Below, piece after piece: positions 56,607 to 63,930 of a DNA stretch of 64,000 nucleotides (positions are counted from its first letter, which is position 1; each line of letters begins with the position of its first letter). The translations under genes were made by a program, and so were the position numbers. The stretch is from Streptomyces pristinaespiralis (GTDB lineage Bacteria > Actinomycetota > Actinomycetes > Streptomycetales > Streptomycetaceae), in the NCBI RefSeq assembly GCF_001278075.1, contig NZ_CP011340.1, forward strand, positions 8,468,593 to 8,532,592, written 5' to 3'. Below the pieces are notes generated by a model. The model searched no databases. It had not been told where the DNA came from and was given only the letters and a program-made list of their open reading frames with translations.

Positions 56607-57485
56607 TGGGCCGCCCCACGAAACCTGTCGCCGCCGCCACCAGCCCCCGGCTGCGGACCCTGGCCGCCTACCTGCGCCAGCTCAAGGACGACACCCGTAC
56701 CACCTACGCCACCCTGTCCGAGCGCACCGGCCCACCGAACGCGCCCGGGTACCGCGGAGCCTCCACCCTCAGCCAGCCCGCGGCACCCACCTGCCCCCGC
56801 TCGAGACCGTCCTCGCCTACGCCCGCGCTGCCGGCGACCCCGGCAGCCACTCCACGCAGAAGCGACAGCCCTGAGCCTCTGGAAGGCAGCCGCGATCGAG
56901 AAGGCCCGCCCGCACCTGGCCGGCCGCGGCCGACGGACCCGGCAAGTCCGCACCCCCGCCTCCCTGGGCCAGGAACTGACGCGACTGCGCCTGAGAGCCG
57001 GCCGGCCCTCTTACAGTGCCATCGAAAAGGCGACCAAAGCCGACGGGCACCGTGTACCGCGTTCGACAGCCCACCTGATCCTCAACGGGAAGGTCCTGCC
57101 CAGCCGAGAGCAGCTGTCCGCACTCCTGAAAGCCTTCGACGTGAGCGTCGTGGACGCCGCCCAGTGGCACGCGGTCCTCGACCGCATCGAGGACCGCCGG
57201 CGACCGCCCGAGCCGACCCGGCGAGGCAGAGGGTATGCGTGCGCGGACGCCGACCCGGCCGTGCAGGAGTACCTCGAACGCCGCGAGCGCGACGAGGAGA
57301 TCAAGCGACGCACCGGCCAGATTTATCCGGACGAGACGTACGAGGACTACGAGGAGCGGATGCGCGAGAGGGCGTTCCAGCAGCAGGCCTCGGACGACTG
57401 GCTGTACGAGGACTACGACGAGCCGGAGGACGAGGCACAGAGACAAGCGCGGGCCGCTGAGCAGGCCGCCTCCGAACCCAGTTGA
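56606..57485 (+). pseudogene. XRE-type regulator with two frameshifts
   Basis: The first 60 codons encode a helix-turn-helix start (RTLAAYLRQLKDDTRTTYAT, then LSERTG). The expected continuation HLPPLETVLAYARAAGDPG is in the next frame from about 56779, and the following part (ALSLWKAAAIEKARPHLAG) is in the third frame from about 56840. From there a second helix-turn-helix-like unit runs (TPASLGQELTRLRLRAGR, LPSREQLSALLKAFDVSV), and an acidic tail follows to 57485. This is the layout of two-domain Streptomyces XRE proteins. Two shifts mean it is inactive, unless the assembly has errors. An intact short form from GTG 57141 is possible. Confidence 0.6.
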
Positions 57486-57784
57486 AGGCTTTGGTAGAGC
57501 GCGCCACCCCAACAGGGCAGGTTGCCGATCACGCCGGACAGCCGGCTTACCGTTTCCGCCCATCGCCACCCATCCTCCTGAGCAGGACCAGTTCCGTGAT
57601 CACCCGCGACTCCCACCCCGGCGGTACATAATTCCAGTGAATATTATGTACCGTCAGCTAGACTGGGCAGCAGCGTTACATTTTTTGGCGTCCGGTCGTT
57701 CCGCAGCCGCTGGCGGCCGCTCCCGAGCCGACTGCCCGACCTGCCCCTCGCAACCCTTGCCGCGTCTGTTCTTGGAGTCCCGGA
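57486..57784. other. tap-like promoter region
   Basis: The 300 bases before the Tap-like gene include the 32-base palindromic site described separately. A TATTAT box overlaps its right arm. No gene is supported. The lower GC content around the palindrome contrasts with its surroundings, as expected for a regulated promoter. Confidence 0.45.
57622..57653. promoter_or_regulatory. inverted repeat upstream of tap-like gene
   Basis: Perfect 11-base arms, CGGTACATAAT and ATTATGTACCG, flank a 10-base spacer, about 130 bases before the Tap-like start. The half-site (G-T-W-ACATAAT) closely matches CGTTACATAAT, found four times in the last 350 bases of the window. This suggests one protein binds both the promoter and the subtelomere. 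Confidence 0.65.
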
Positions 57785-60700
57785 ATGTCCTCCTCGCATT
57801 CATCCCGCACTGCCAGTGAGGCGTCTTCCGGCGCTGCCATGCCGGACAACTCCGCCCCCGCTGCTCCGCCCGCAGCCTCGACGGAACCGTCCGACCCCGC
57901 TCCGCGCTGGGCGGGCCACTGGCCCCTGAGCTACCCCGAAGACGCCGGCCGCCGACACGGCGAGAACACTCCCGAGCCAGTTGAAGGCATGGTGGAGGAC
58001 CCGGGAACAACCTCCACCGCCCCTGACGCGGAAACACCACACGCCATGGCGCGCACCCGCCCGGCGACGCTGCACGGGGCCCGCAACGCACTCAAACAGT
58101 TGATCGACGCAGCCGTCCAAGGGCAACCCACGCCCCTGACGCGCGGCCCGCACCACGCACTGCTCACCACCCCCGCCCACGCAGCCAAGCTGGGCTGGAA
58201 CCTCACCCAAGCCCCGACCCACAGCTTCGCGGACGCCCGCAAAAAGCTCGGAGACCTGATCCAGTACAGCGCCGAGGGCCACCCCCAGGTACTGCGCCGC
58301 CACAAGACCCCCGTCGCCGTCCTGCTCGCCGCAGCCGCGGACGGCACTCCCGTGCCGCCCGCACTTCAAGCCGAGCCCGCACCCGACACCGTGGCTCCGA
58401 CTGCAACGGCAGCCCCAGACTCCGCCGCAACACCCCCTGAGGGCCAGCAAGCAGTCCAAAACCCCCTCCCGACCACAGCAGCCGAAGTCGAGGCCGCCAA
58501 AGACCTCACACCCGCGCCGACAACTACCCCTGCCAAAGCGGCCATTGCCCCCACCACGTCCTCGGCACCGCATCCGGAACCGGCGCCGACAGCCCACGAC
58601 ACGCCTGCACCTGCCCATACGCCCCCCGCCTCACCCGGCACCACCCCAGCCCCATCGACCGCCCCCACCGGCTCGCCGGCCGCTACCGCTCCAACCCCCG
58701 CCGATCCCGTACTCCAGCACCCGGTCACACCGCCGACCGCCCTCCCCAAACCCCCCTCGACCCCGCCCGAGCCGAGCCCGCCGGCCCCCGCTCCCGCGAT
58801 GCCCGGCACCGGCCACGAGCCCGCCCTCCCGGCCGGCGGCCCACCAGCCATCGCTGCGCCGCGCACCCCGCGACGCCTGGCCGCACTCGCCCAAGCCCTC
58901 GACACCGTCCTCCCGACCACCGCCCCCACCGGTGAAACCACCACGCCCACGCCTCTGATGGGCCTGTCGACCGGCATCCGCGCCCTGGACGACGTCCTCG
59001 GCGGACTCCAGCCCGGCCGCTTCTACCTCGTCGCCGCCGCCCCGGGCGCCGGATCCAGCCTGATCGCCACCACCGCCGCCCGCACCAGCGCCCTCGACCA
59101 GCACCAGCCCGTCCTGTACGCCGCCTCCGGACTCACCCGCGCCGACATCGCCGCACGCATCGTCGCCGCGCACCTGCCCGTCGACTACCGCCGCCTGCGA
59201 GCCGGCCGCCTCACCCCCACCGAACAGGACGACACCGCAGCCCTCCACCACCACCTGGCCCAAGCCCCGCTCTACATCGACGACGGCACCGACCTGACCA
59301 CCGACGCGATCACCGAAAGCGTCCCGGACCTGCCGGGCCTGGCCCTTGTCGTGGTCGACCGCCTGCAGACCACCGAGGACCCCCGGCTGCCGCTGTCCGG
59401 CCCGGCCCAGATCACCGACGCCGCCCAGGCACTCGTCCACCTGGCCCGCACGCACGAATTCCCGGTCCTCGCTGCCGTCGACACCGACGACCCCCAGGTG
59501 ATCGCCGCGCTCAGCCTCGACATCACCGTCACTCTGACCCGCGACGCCGACCAGATCCACGCCACCGTCACCGAGCGCGACCTCGGCCCGCAGGCCACCC
59601 TCACCCTCCACGCCGACCTCGCCCACGCCCGCATCACCGACCCCTACGCCAGTCCCGTCACCCTCACTTCAACACCCCAAACGCCCCCGACTACGCCCCC
59701 GCAAGACCCCGCACCGACCCCGCAGACGCCTCTCCAAGCCCCCACCAGCCCATCCCCGGACCCCATGGCCACCCAGCCCGCCCCGACGGCCCACACCGCC
59801 GCCCCACGCAGGCCATCACCCCGCCGCACCACCGCCTCACCCTCGCCCCAAGGCGGCTACGCAAACCGGGACTACAGCTACTTCACCGGCATGATCACCC
59901 GCGCCGTCGACGAAGCCCTCCATGACTGCGACGGCGACCTCACCGCCGCGACCGAAGCCCTGGTGAAAAAGGCCGTACCGAACGCAATGGCTCTGTTCGA
60001 AGCGACCCGCGTCGGCGGAAATTACGAACACACCGTCTACCCGGAAACCCTCGAATTCCTCCGGAAGAAAACCAAGGACGGCGCCGACGAAATCTGGGAA
60101 GGCCGCCACAACTGGACCAACACCCACCTCACGGAAGAACTCAAAAACGGCACCCACCCCCCGATCACCGTCAACGCCCTCGACACCAACGCCAGCTTCC
60201 TGTCCGCCTTCAAGACCCACCTGCCCATCGGCGCCCTCATCCACGACCCCCACGGCGGCTTCGACCCCAAACGCTCCGGCATCTACCGCCTCCCCACCCG
60301 TCCCACCTGGCACCACCCCGACCTGCCCGACCCCATCGGCAACCGCCGCGAAGACGGCCCCGTCCTCCTCGACGACGCCACCATCCGCCTCCTCATCCGC
60401 TGCGCCCGCCTCGGACTGTGCGAGGCCCCACACATCACCGAATGCTGGACCTCCGGCACCAGCGAAGGCCTCCTGGAAAAATTCCGCCGCGTCCTGACCG
60501 AGGCCCGCACCAACGCCCTCGAAACCGACGACACGGTCACCGTCGAATACATCAAAGCCATGTACTCGAAATTCACCTCAACCATCGGAGAATCAAGCGT
60601 CAACCGCGACATCCGCCGACCCGACTGGATGCACATCATCCGCTCCCAGGCATTCGCCAACCTCTGGTACAAATCCCACCGCGCCCACAGCAACGGCCTG

Positions 60701-60835
60701 ACCGTCGTCCGCGTCCGCGGCACCGACGAACTCCACGTCACCGGCGACTGGCGCACCGTATTCACCGAAGGCCGCCTCACCACCCAGATGAAACAAAAAG
60801 ACCAATACACCCTGCCGAGGAAGAGCGCCCGATAG
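57785..60835 (+). CDS. tap: Tap-like telomere-associated protein with Phd-like and DnaB-like domains
   Basis: This 1016-residue protein starts at ATG 57785 with GGAG 8 bases upstream. Residues about 88-130 and 147-185 resemble two Phd/YefM antitoxin domains (ARKKLGDLIQYSAEGHP, then TPVAVLL). A proline-rich linker follows to 375. Residues 390-630 look like a DnaB C-terminal RecA fold (GLSTGIRALDDVLGGLQPG, then LALVVVDRLQT), but the P-loop APGAGSSL lacks the lysine. After another linker, residues 695-1016 match the C-terminal half of Streptomyces Tap: DTNASFLSAFKTHLPIG, IKAMYSKFTSTIGES and RVRGTDELHVTGDW. Tap recruits the terminal protein to telomeres. The three blocks resemble polymerase palm motifs A, B and C (inference). 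The next gene is Tpg-like. Confidence 0.75.
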   Translation: MSSSHSSRTASEASSGAAMPDNSAPAAPPAASTEPSDPAPRWAGHWPLSYPEDAGRRHGENTPEPVEGMVEDPGTTSTAPDAETPHAMARTRPATLHGARNALKQLIDAAVQGQPTPLTRGPHHALLTTPAHAAKLGWNLTQAPTHSFADARKKLGDLIQYSAEGHPQVLRRHKTPVAVLLAAAADGTPVPPALQAEPAPDTVAPTATAAPDSAATPPEGQQAVQNPLPTTAAEVEAAKDLTPAPTTTPAKAAIAPTTSSAPHPEPAPTAHDTPAPAHTPPASPGTTPAPSTAPTGSPAATAPTPADPVLQHPVTPPTALPKPPSTPPEPSPPAPAPAMPGTGHEPALPAGGPPAIAAPRTPRRLAALAQALDTVLPTTAPTGETTTPTPLMGLSTGIRALDDVLGGLQPGRFYLVAAAPGAGSSLIATTAARTSALDQHQPVLYAASGLTRADIAARIVAAHLPVDYRRLRAGRLTPTEQDDTAALHHHLAQAPLYIDDGTDLTTDAITESVPDLPGLALVVVDRLQTTEDPRLPLSGPAQITDAAQALVHLARTHEFPVLAAVDTDDPQVIAALSLDITVTLTRDADQIHATVTERDLGPQATLTLHADLAHARITDPYASPVTLTSTPQTPPTTPPQDPAPTPQTPLQAPTSPSPDPMATQPAPTAHTAAPRRPSPRRTTASPSPQGGYANRDYSYFTGMITRAVDEALHDCDGDLTAATEALVKKAVPNAMALFEATRVGGNYEHTVYPETLEFLRKKTKDGADEIWEGRHNWTNTHLTEELKNGTHPPITVNALDTNASFLSAFKTHLPIGALIHDPHGGFDPKRSGIYRLPTRPTWHHPDLPDPIGNRREDGPVLLDDATIRLLIRCARLGLCEAPHITECWTSGTSEGLLEKFRRVLTEARTNALETDDTVTVEYIKAMYSKFTSTIGESSVNRDIRRPDWMHIIRSQAFANLWYKSHRAHSNGLTVVRVRGTDELHVTGDWRTVFTEGRLTTQMKQKDQYTLPRKSAR

Positions 60836-61456
60836 ATGTCGACCGACGGATGGAAAAACTTCGGCAACTACGGCGCAGACCGCGACCCCGGAAACGTCCA
60901 CGGAAAAATCGCCCTCGCCCGCGCCCTCGAAGACGCCCTCGAACGCATGATCATCGACGGCGGAATCAAATCCCCAGTCGACACCCGCCGCGGCCTGAAA
61001 GCCCGCATGCGCTACCTCACCACCACCAAAGGCGGCCCCCAAGCCCTGGCCGACGCCGGCATCCACGCCACCCCCACAACGATCCGAGCCTGGACCCGCG
61101 GCACCCAGCGCCCCCGCCCAGCCAACCTCGAAGCGATCGACACCGCCTACTGGAACCTACGAGCCCACAACGTGCTCACCAACCCCGGCGCCCTCAAGCA
61201 GCACCTCAACCGAGGCGGCCGCGGCACCCGCATCGAAATCCACCCCGTCAATCAGACAGCCGTCGACGAGCCACGCCGCCGCGACAACCTGAGGATCCAG
61301 CACCGGCAGGTCCGCTACATCTGGGACGACGCCGTCGACGCCCTCGTCGCCAGCGACCTGGCCACCATGGAAGACCTCTGGGACGATGTCATCGCCGAAC
61401 TTGACTCCGACTGGGGCGCCTACACCTACGTCTCCTACATCGGCATCGGCGCCTGA
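60836..61456 (+). CDS. tpg: Tpg-like telomere terminal protein
   Basis: The 206-residue protein starts at ATG 60836 directly after the tap-like stop. It has the layout of Streptomyces terminal proteins (about 185 residues). An N-terminal helix (ARALEDALERMI) is followed by a helix-turn-helix region (GPQALADAGIHATPTTIRAW, then RPRPANLEAI, about 65-100). Then come a strand with basic residues (RGTRIEIHPVNQT) and a C-terminal acidic-aromatic end (LDSDWGAYTYVSYIGI). Terminal proteins are covalently joined to the 5' ends of linear replicons and prime end patching. The overall identity to archetypal Tpg is low, so this is a divergent type, as expected for non-archetypal telomeres. Confidence 0.72.
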   Translation: MSTDGWKNFGNYGADRDPGNVHGKIALARALEDALERMIIDGGIKSPVDTRRGLKARMRYLTTTKGGPQALADAGIHATPTTIRAWTRGTQRPRPANLEAIDTAYWNLRAHNVLTNPGALKQHLNRGGRGTRIEIHPVNQTAVDEPRRRDNLRIQHRQVRYIWDDAVDALVASDLATMEDLWDDVIAELDSDWGAYTYVSYIGIGA

Positions 61457-61469
61457 CACGACCACTGAC

Positions 61470-61600
61470 GATCTGCGGGGAAGCGCCAGTTTTGGGCCTC
61501 GCCGTCTGGGAGCCAGCGGCGCAGGTGCGGTGACCTCGTCGGTACCGACTGGTGGTGCTCACCCGTTGCAGGCATGAGCGACGAAGAGCCATGCCACTCT
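61470..61600 (+). repeat. copy 2 of dispersed module, split by an IS
   Basis: Beginning ATCTGCGGGG, this 131-base segment aligns with 63254-63385 over its whole length: the GGGG-led start, GCAGGTG, GTGCTCACCCGTTG and AGCCATG all occur in order. Beyond the IS5-family insertion the match resumes (GACCACCACC at 62495-62504 against 63391-63400). It starts 14 bases after the tpg-like stop. Confidence 0.7.
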
Positions 61601-61602
61601 AA

Positions 61603-62488
61603 CTGGCACTAACAAAGCCTCTGGACGTGGCGGTGGGTGATCAGGCAGACGGCGATGCCAAGGAAGGCTTCGTGGATGTCGTCGCGTCGTTCCCAGCGGA
61701 TGCGCAGGCGGCGGAAGCCGTGCAGCCAGGAGATCGTCCGCTCGACGACCCACCGGAAGGTGCCCAGGCCGGTGCCGTGTGGCTGGCCCCGTTCGGCGAT
61801 TGCGGGACGGATGCCGCGCTCGCGCAGGAGCCGGCGGTACTTGTCGTGGTCGTAGCCGCGGTCGGCGAAGAGCATGTCGGGCCGCCTGCGCGGCTGGCCC
61901 ACGACTCCGGCCACTGCCGGGATCTTGTCCAACAGCGGCAGCAGCTGGGTGACGTCGTTGCGGTTTCCGCCGGTCAACGACACCGCGAGCGGGATCCCCT
62001 GGCCTTCGGTGATGATGTGGTGCTTGCTGCCCGGGCGTGCGCGGTCGACCGGGCTGGGGCCGCTTTTGGGCCCCTGCGTGCGGCCCGGACGTGGGAGGAA
62101 TGGATCACCGCCCGCGACCAGTCCAGCTGGTTCTTCGATCGCAGCTTGTTCAGCAGCAGCTGGTGCAGCTGGTCCCACACGCCGGCCTCGTTCCAGGCCG
62201 CAAGGCGCCGCCAGCAGGTCATGCCCGAGCCGAAGCCCAGCTCCTGGGGCAGGTACTCCCACTGGATGCCGGTGTGCAGGACGAACAGAATGCCGCACAG
62301 GGCCTGCCGGTCGGGCACTCGCGGCCGTCCCTCGACTTGCTTCGGCGGCTGCTCGGGCAGCAACGGTTCGATGAGCGACCACAGTTCGTCCGACACGATC
62401 CACGGCCGCGACTGACGCTTCCCCATGCCCACATCAACGAGCGATCAAGCCGACAGTCACATGATCAACTCACTTTTGTTAGAGCCAG
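61603..62488 (-). mobile_element. IS5-family (IS427-type) insertion sequence, 886 bp
   Basis: Terminal inverted repeats CTGGCACTAACAAA and CTGGCTCTAACAAA (13 of 14 match) bound the element, and a 3-base target repeat TAA lies on both sides (61600-61602, 62489-62491). Removing the element and one TAA restores an ungapped match to the other copy of the repeat module, which confirms the borders. A two-frame transposase gene fills it. Confidence 0.88.
61609..62426 (-). CDS. IS5-family transposase made by -1 frameshift
   Basis: The upstream frame (62426 down to about 61974) encodes the DNA-binding half (WIVSDELWSLIEPLLPEQPP, WRRLAAWNEAGVWDQLH). The downstream frame (to 61609) encodes the catalytic half with FADRGYDHDKYR and FRWVVERTISWLHGFRRL. 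A slippery heptamer C-CCA-AAA at 62064-62070, read on the minus strand, sits where the frames must join. The first catalytic aspartate expected in AVIDSSHVRA-type sequences is histidine here (AVIHSSHVRA, codon at 62100-62102), so the enzyme is probably inactive. The DDE motif is otherwise intact. No ribosome site precedes the start. Confidence 0.8.
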
Positions 62489-62490
62489 TA

Positions 62491-62877
62491 ATGCCGACCA
62501 CCACCAAGTGGGGCCGCGCACCGCGGAGTTCGTGTGCATTTCCCGCCCGGACGGCGGCCGGTGTGTTCGTGCTCGACCGGGCTTACGTTGCCTACATGGA
62601 CAGGCCTCAGTTCCCCGTGCTGTATCAGCGGCAGCGGTTCATCTTCTTCTGGACCCGGCAGGCGCCGGACGAGTGCGAGTGCCGGATCTACCACGCGGTT
62701 CCCGTCTGGTGCAGCTGCGCCAACAAGGCTGAGCCAGGCCTGGAAATGCGCATCATCCGCACCCCGTACCTGCAGGGCAACGCGCAGCCGGAGGTCAGTG
62801 CCCCGCTGCGGCTGCGCGAGCCATGCTACGCCGCGGTGGAGGTGCTGTCCGAGGAGTCGCGGTCGTCGACGGCATGA
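62491..62877 (+). CDS. hypothetical cysteine-containing protein
   Basis: The frame opens right at the IS border (ATG 62491) and runs 128 residues. A later start at ATG 62596 gives 93 residues: DRPQFPVLYQRQRFIFFWTR, then CECRIYHAVPVWCSCANKAE. The protein-like, beta-rich second part favours the shorter version, since the first 35 residues read through the repeat module. The pattern C-x-C...C-x-C suggests a metal site. I do not recognise a family. The next frame overlaps the stop (ATGA). Confidence 0.45.
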   Translation: MPTTTKWGRAPRSSCAFPARTAAGVFVLDRAYVAYMDRPQFPVLYQRQRFIFFWTRQAPDECECRIYHAVPVWCSCANKAEPGLEMRIIRTPYLQGNAQPEVSAPLRLREPCYAAVEVLSEESRSSTA

Positions 62878-62994
62878 GCCTGCCCGGCATGCCGCGCAAA
62901 CGGGGCCAGCCTTCCCGGACGGCGAGCATCCTGAGTCCGCTGGAGCGGGCCGTCGTCCCGGCCGCCCAGGAGGTGTCGCCGGACGTCCGGAACG

Positions 62995-63210
62995 GTGCTG
63001 TCGCCACAACACTGTCCTGGCGGGGCGCTGGGCCGCGAGCTGGAGACCGAGTTGCGCAAAGCCACCGGTATGTGTCGAGGCTGCAAGCCGCACGCGTGTG
63101 TCGTGGCCCGCGACAGGCCGTCCGCCGAAAAGCACTTGAGGATGCCGGGCTGCACCGACATGGAGATCATCGAGACCAGACCCAGGCAACCGCCCGAACG
63201 GAAGGCATGA
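62995..63210 (+). CDS. possible 71-aa zinc-binding peptide
   Basis: From GTG 62995 a short frame encodes a charged helix (GRELETELRKATG) and then CRGCKPHACVVARD and GCTDMEII, with three to four cysteines and a histidine that could hold zinc. It might instead be the tail of a gene starting at ATG 62874 in another frame, which would require a frameshift near 62995. Codon use favours this frame only in its second half. Confidence 0.35.
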   Translation: MLSPQHCPGGALGRELETELRKATGMCRGCKPHACVVARDRPSAEKHLRMPGCTDMEIIETRPRQPPERKA

Positions 63211-63252
63211 GGGATGACCGCCCTCTCCCTGACCAGGCATGAGCACCGTGCT

Positions 63253-63403
63253 GGTCTGCGGGGGAGTGTCAGTTGTACTTCGTCATCTGAGCGTCAGTGG
63301 TGCAGGTGAGGTGGCTTGGTTGTTGACATTGACGGGTAGTGCTCACCCGTTGTTGCCAGGAGCGGCGAAAAGCCATGTCATTCTCACGCTGACCACCACC
63401 GAG
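63253..63403 (+). repeat. copy 3 of dispersed module with inverted repeat
   Basis: Intact copy of the module seen at 61470 (split by the IS) and, in its first 45 bases, at 4849. It contains an inverted repeat ACGGGT-N7-ACCCGT (63333-63351) preceded by TTGACATTG. That looks like an operator or origin-type site; copy 2 keeps the right arm but not the left. No coding frame is conserved between copies, so it is probably non-coding. Confidence 0.6.
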
Positions 63404-63659
63404 AGCCAACACCAAAGAAACCCGAGCACAAGAAATGCGAGCACCGAATTAGATCCTGATATTCCGCTTCGAGACATAACGATTCGCCCCTTTGGAGAAC
63501 ACCATCGAGAGAGAATCAGTACAGAATAACCAACACTCCACCAGAAACCAGATAATGTAAGGCGAGTGAATGCATCAGAAATGTGCGACGCTCTCTCGGG
63601 CTTTCCATGCATCGAAATGTTCAAGAGGTCCAGACCACCGTCTGTAGCACGGAGAGTAT
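63404..63659. other. low-GC subtelomeric stretch, no gene
   Basis: Base composition drops markedly compared with the rest of the window (many A-rich runs such as CCAAAGAAACCC). No reading frame looks coding. Streptomyces subtelomeres are often non-coding, so this fits its place between the last genes and the terminal hairpins. Confidence 0.5.
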
Positions 63660-63930
63660 CCGTTACATAAATTATGTAACGGCGCTGAGTGCGTTACATA
63701 ATGGGTACACATCAGGTACAGAAGAGGCTGCTTGGCGGGCCCTTTCAACGCAGGTCACCCCACCTCATTGCCAGCAATCAAGCGCACCAGGAGACAAAAT
63801 CGCAGTTAAAAAGCGTTTGAGAGCATCCAAAGCCAAGGATGCCGCGACTCTCGATTATGTAACGGGGCCAGCGAAGGCCGGCGCCTATCCTGGTAGCCAG
63901 CGGTAACGCCGCGGAGCGGCGTTACATATT
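63660..63930. repeat. subtelomeric GTTACATAAT repeats
   Basis: The 11-base word CGTTACATAAT or its complement occurs repeatedly. A perfect 23-base palindrome (63660-63682) contains two near-complete copies. Single copies are at 63692-63702 (direct) and 63854-63864 (inverted), and a one-mismatch copy at 63920-63930 overlaps the first terminal hairpin. The spacing is irregular. The word recurs, as GGTACATAAT, in the inverted repeat before the Tap-like gene, which makes it a candidate binding site of a telomere protein. Confidence 0.7.

Noticed and set aside
63239..63529. A 96-codon open frame near the right end
   Set aside because: It spans the repeated module; the other copy has a stop in that frame, so coding is not conserved.
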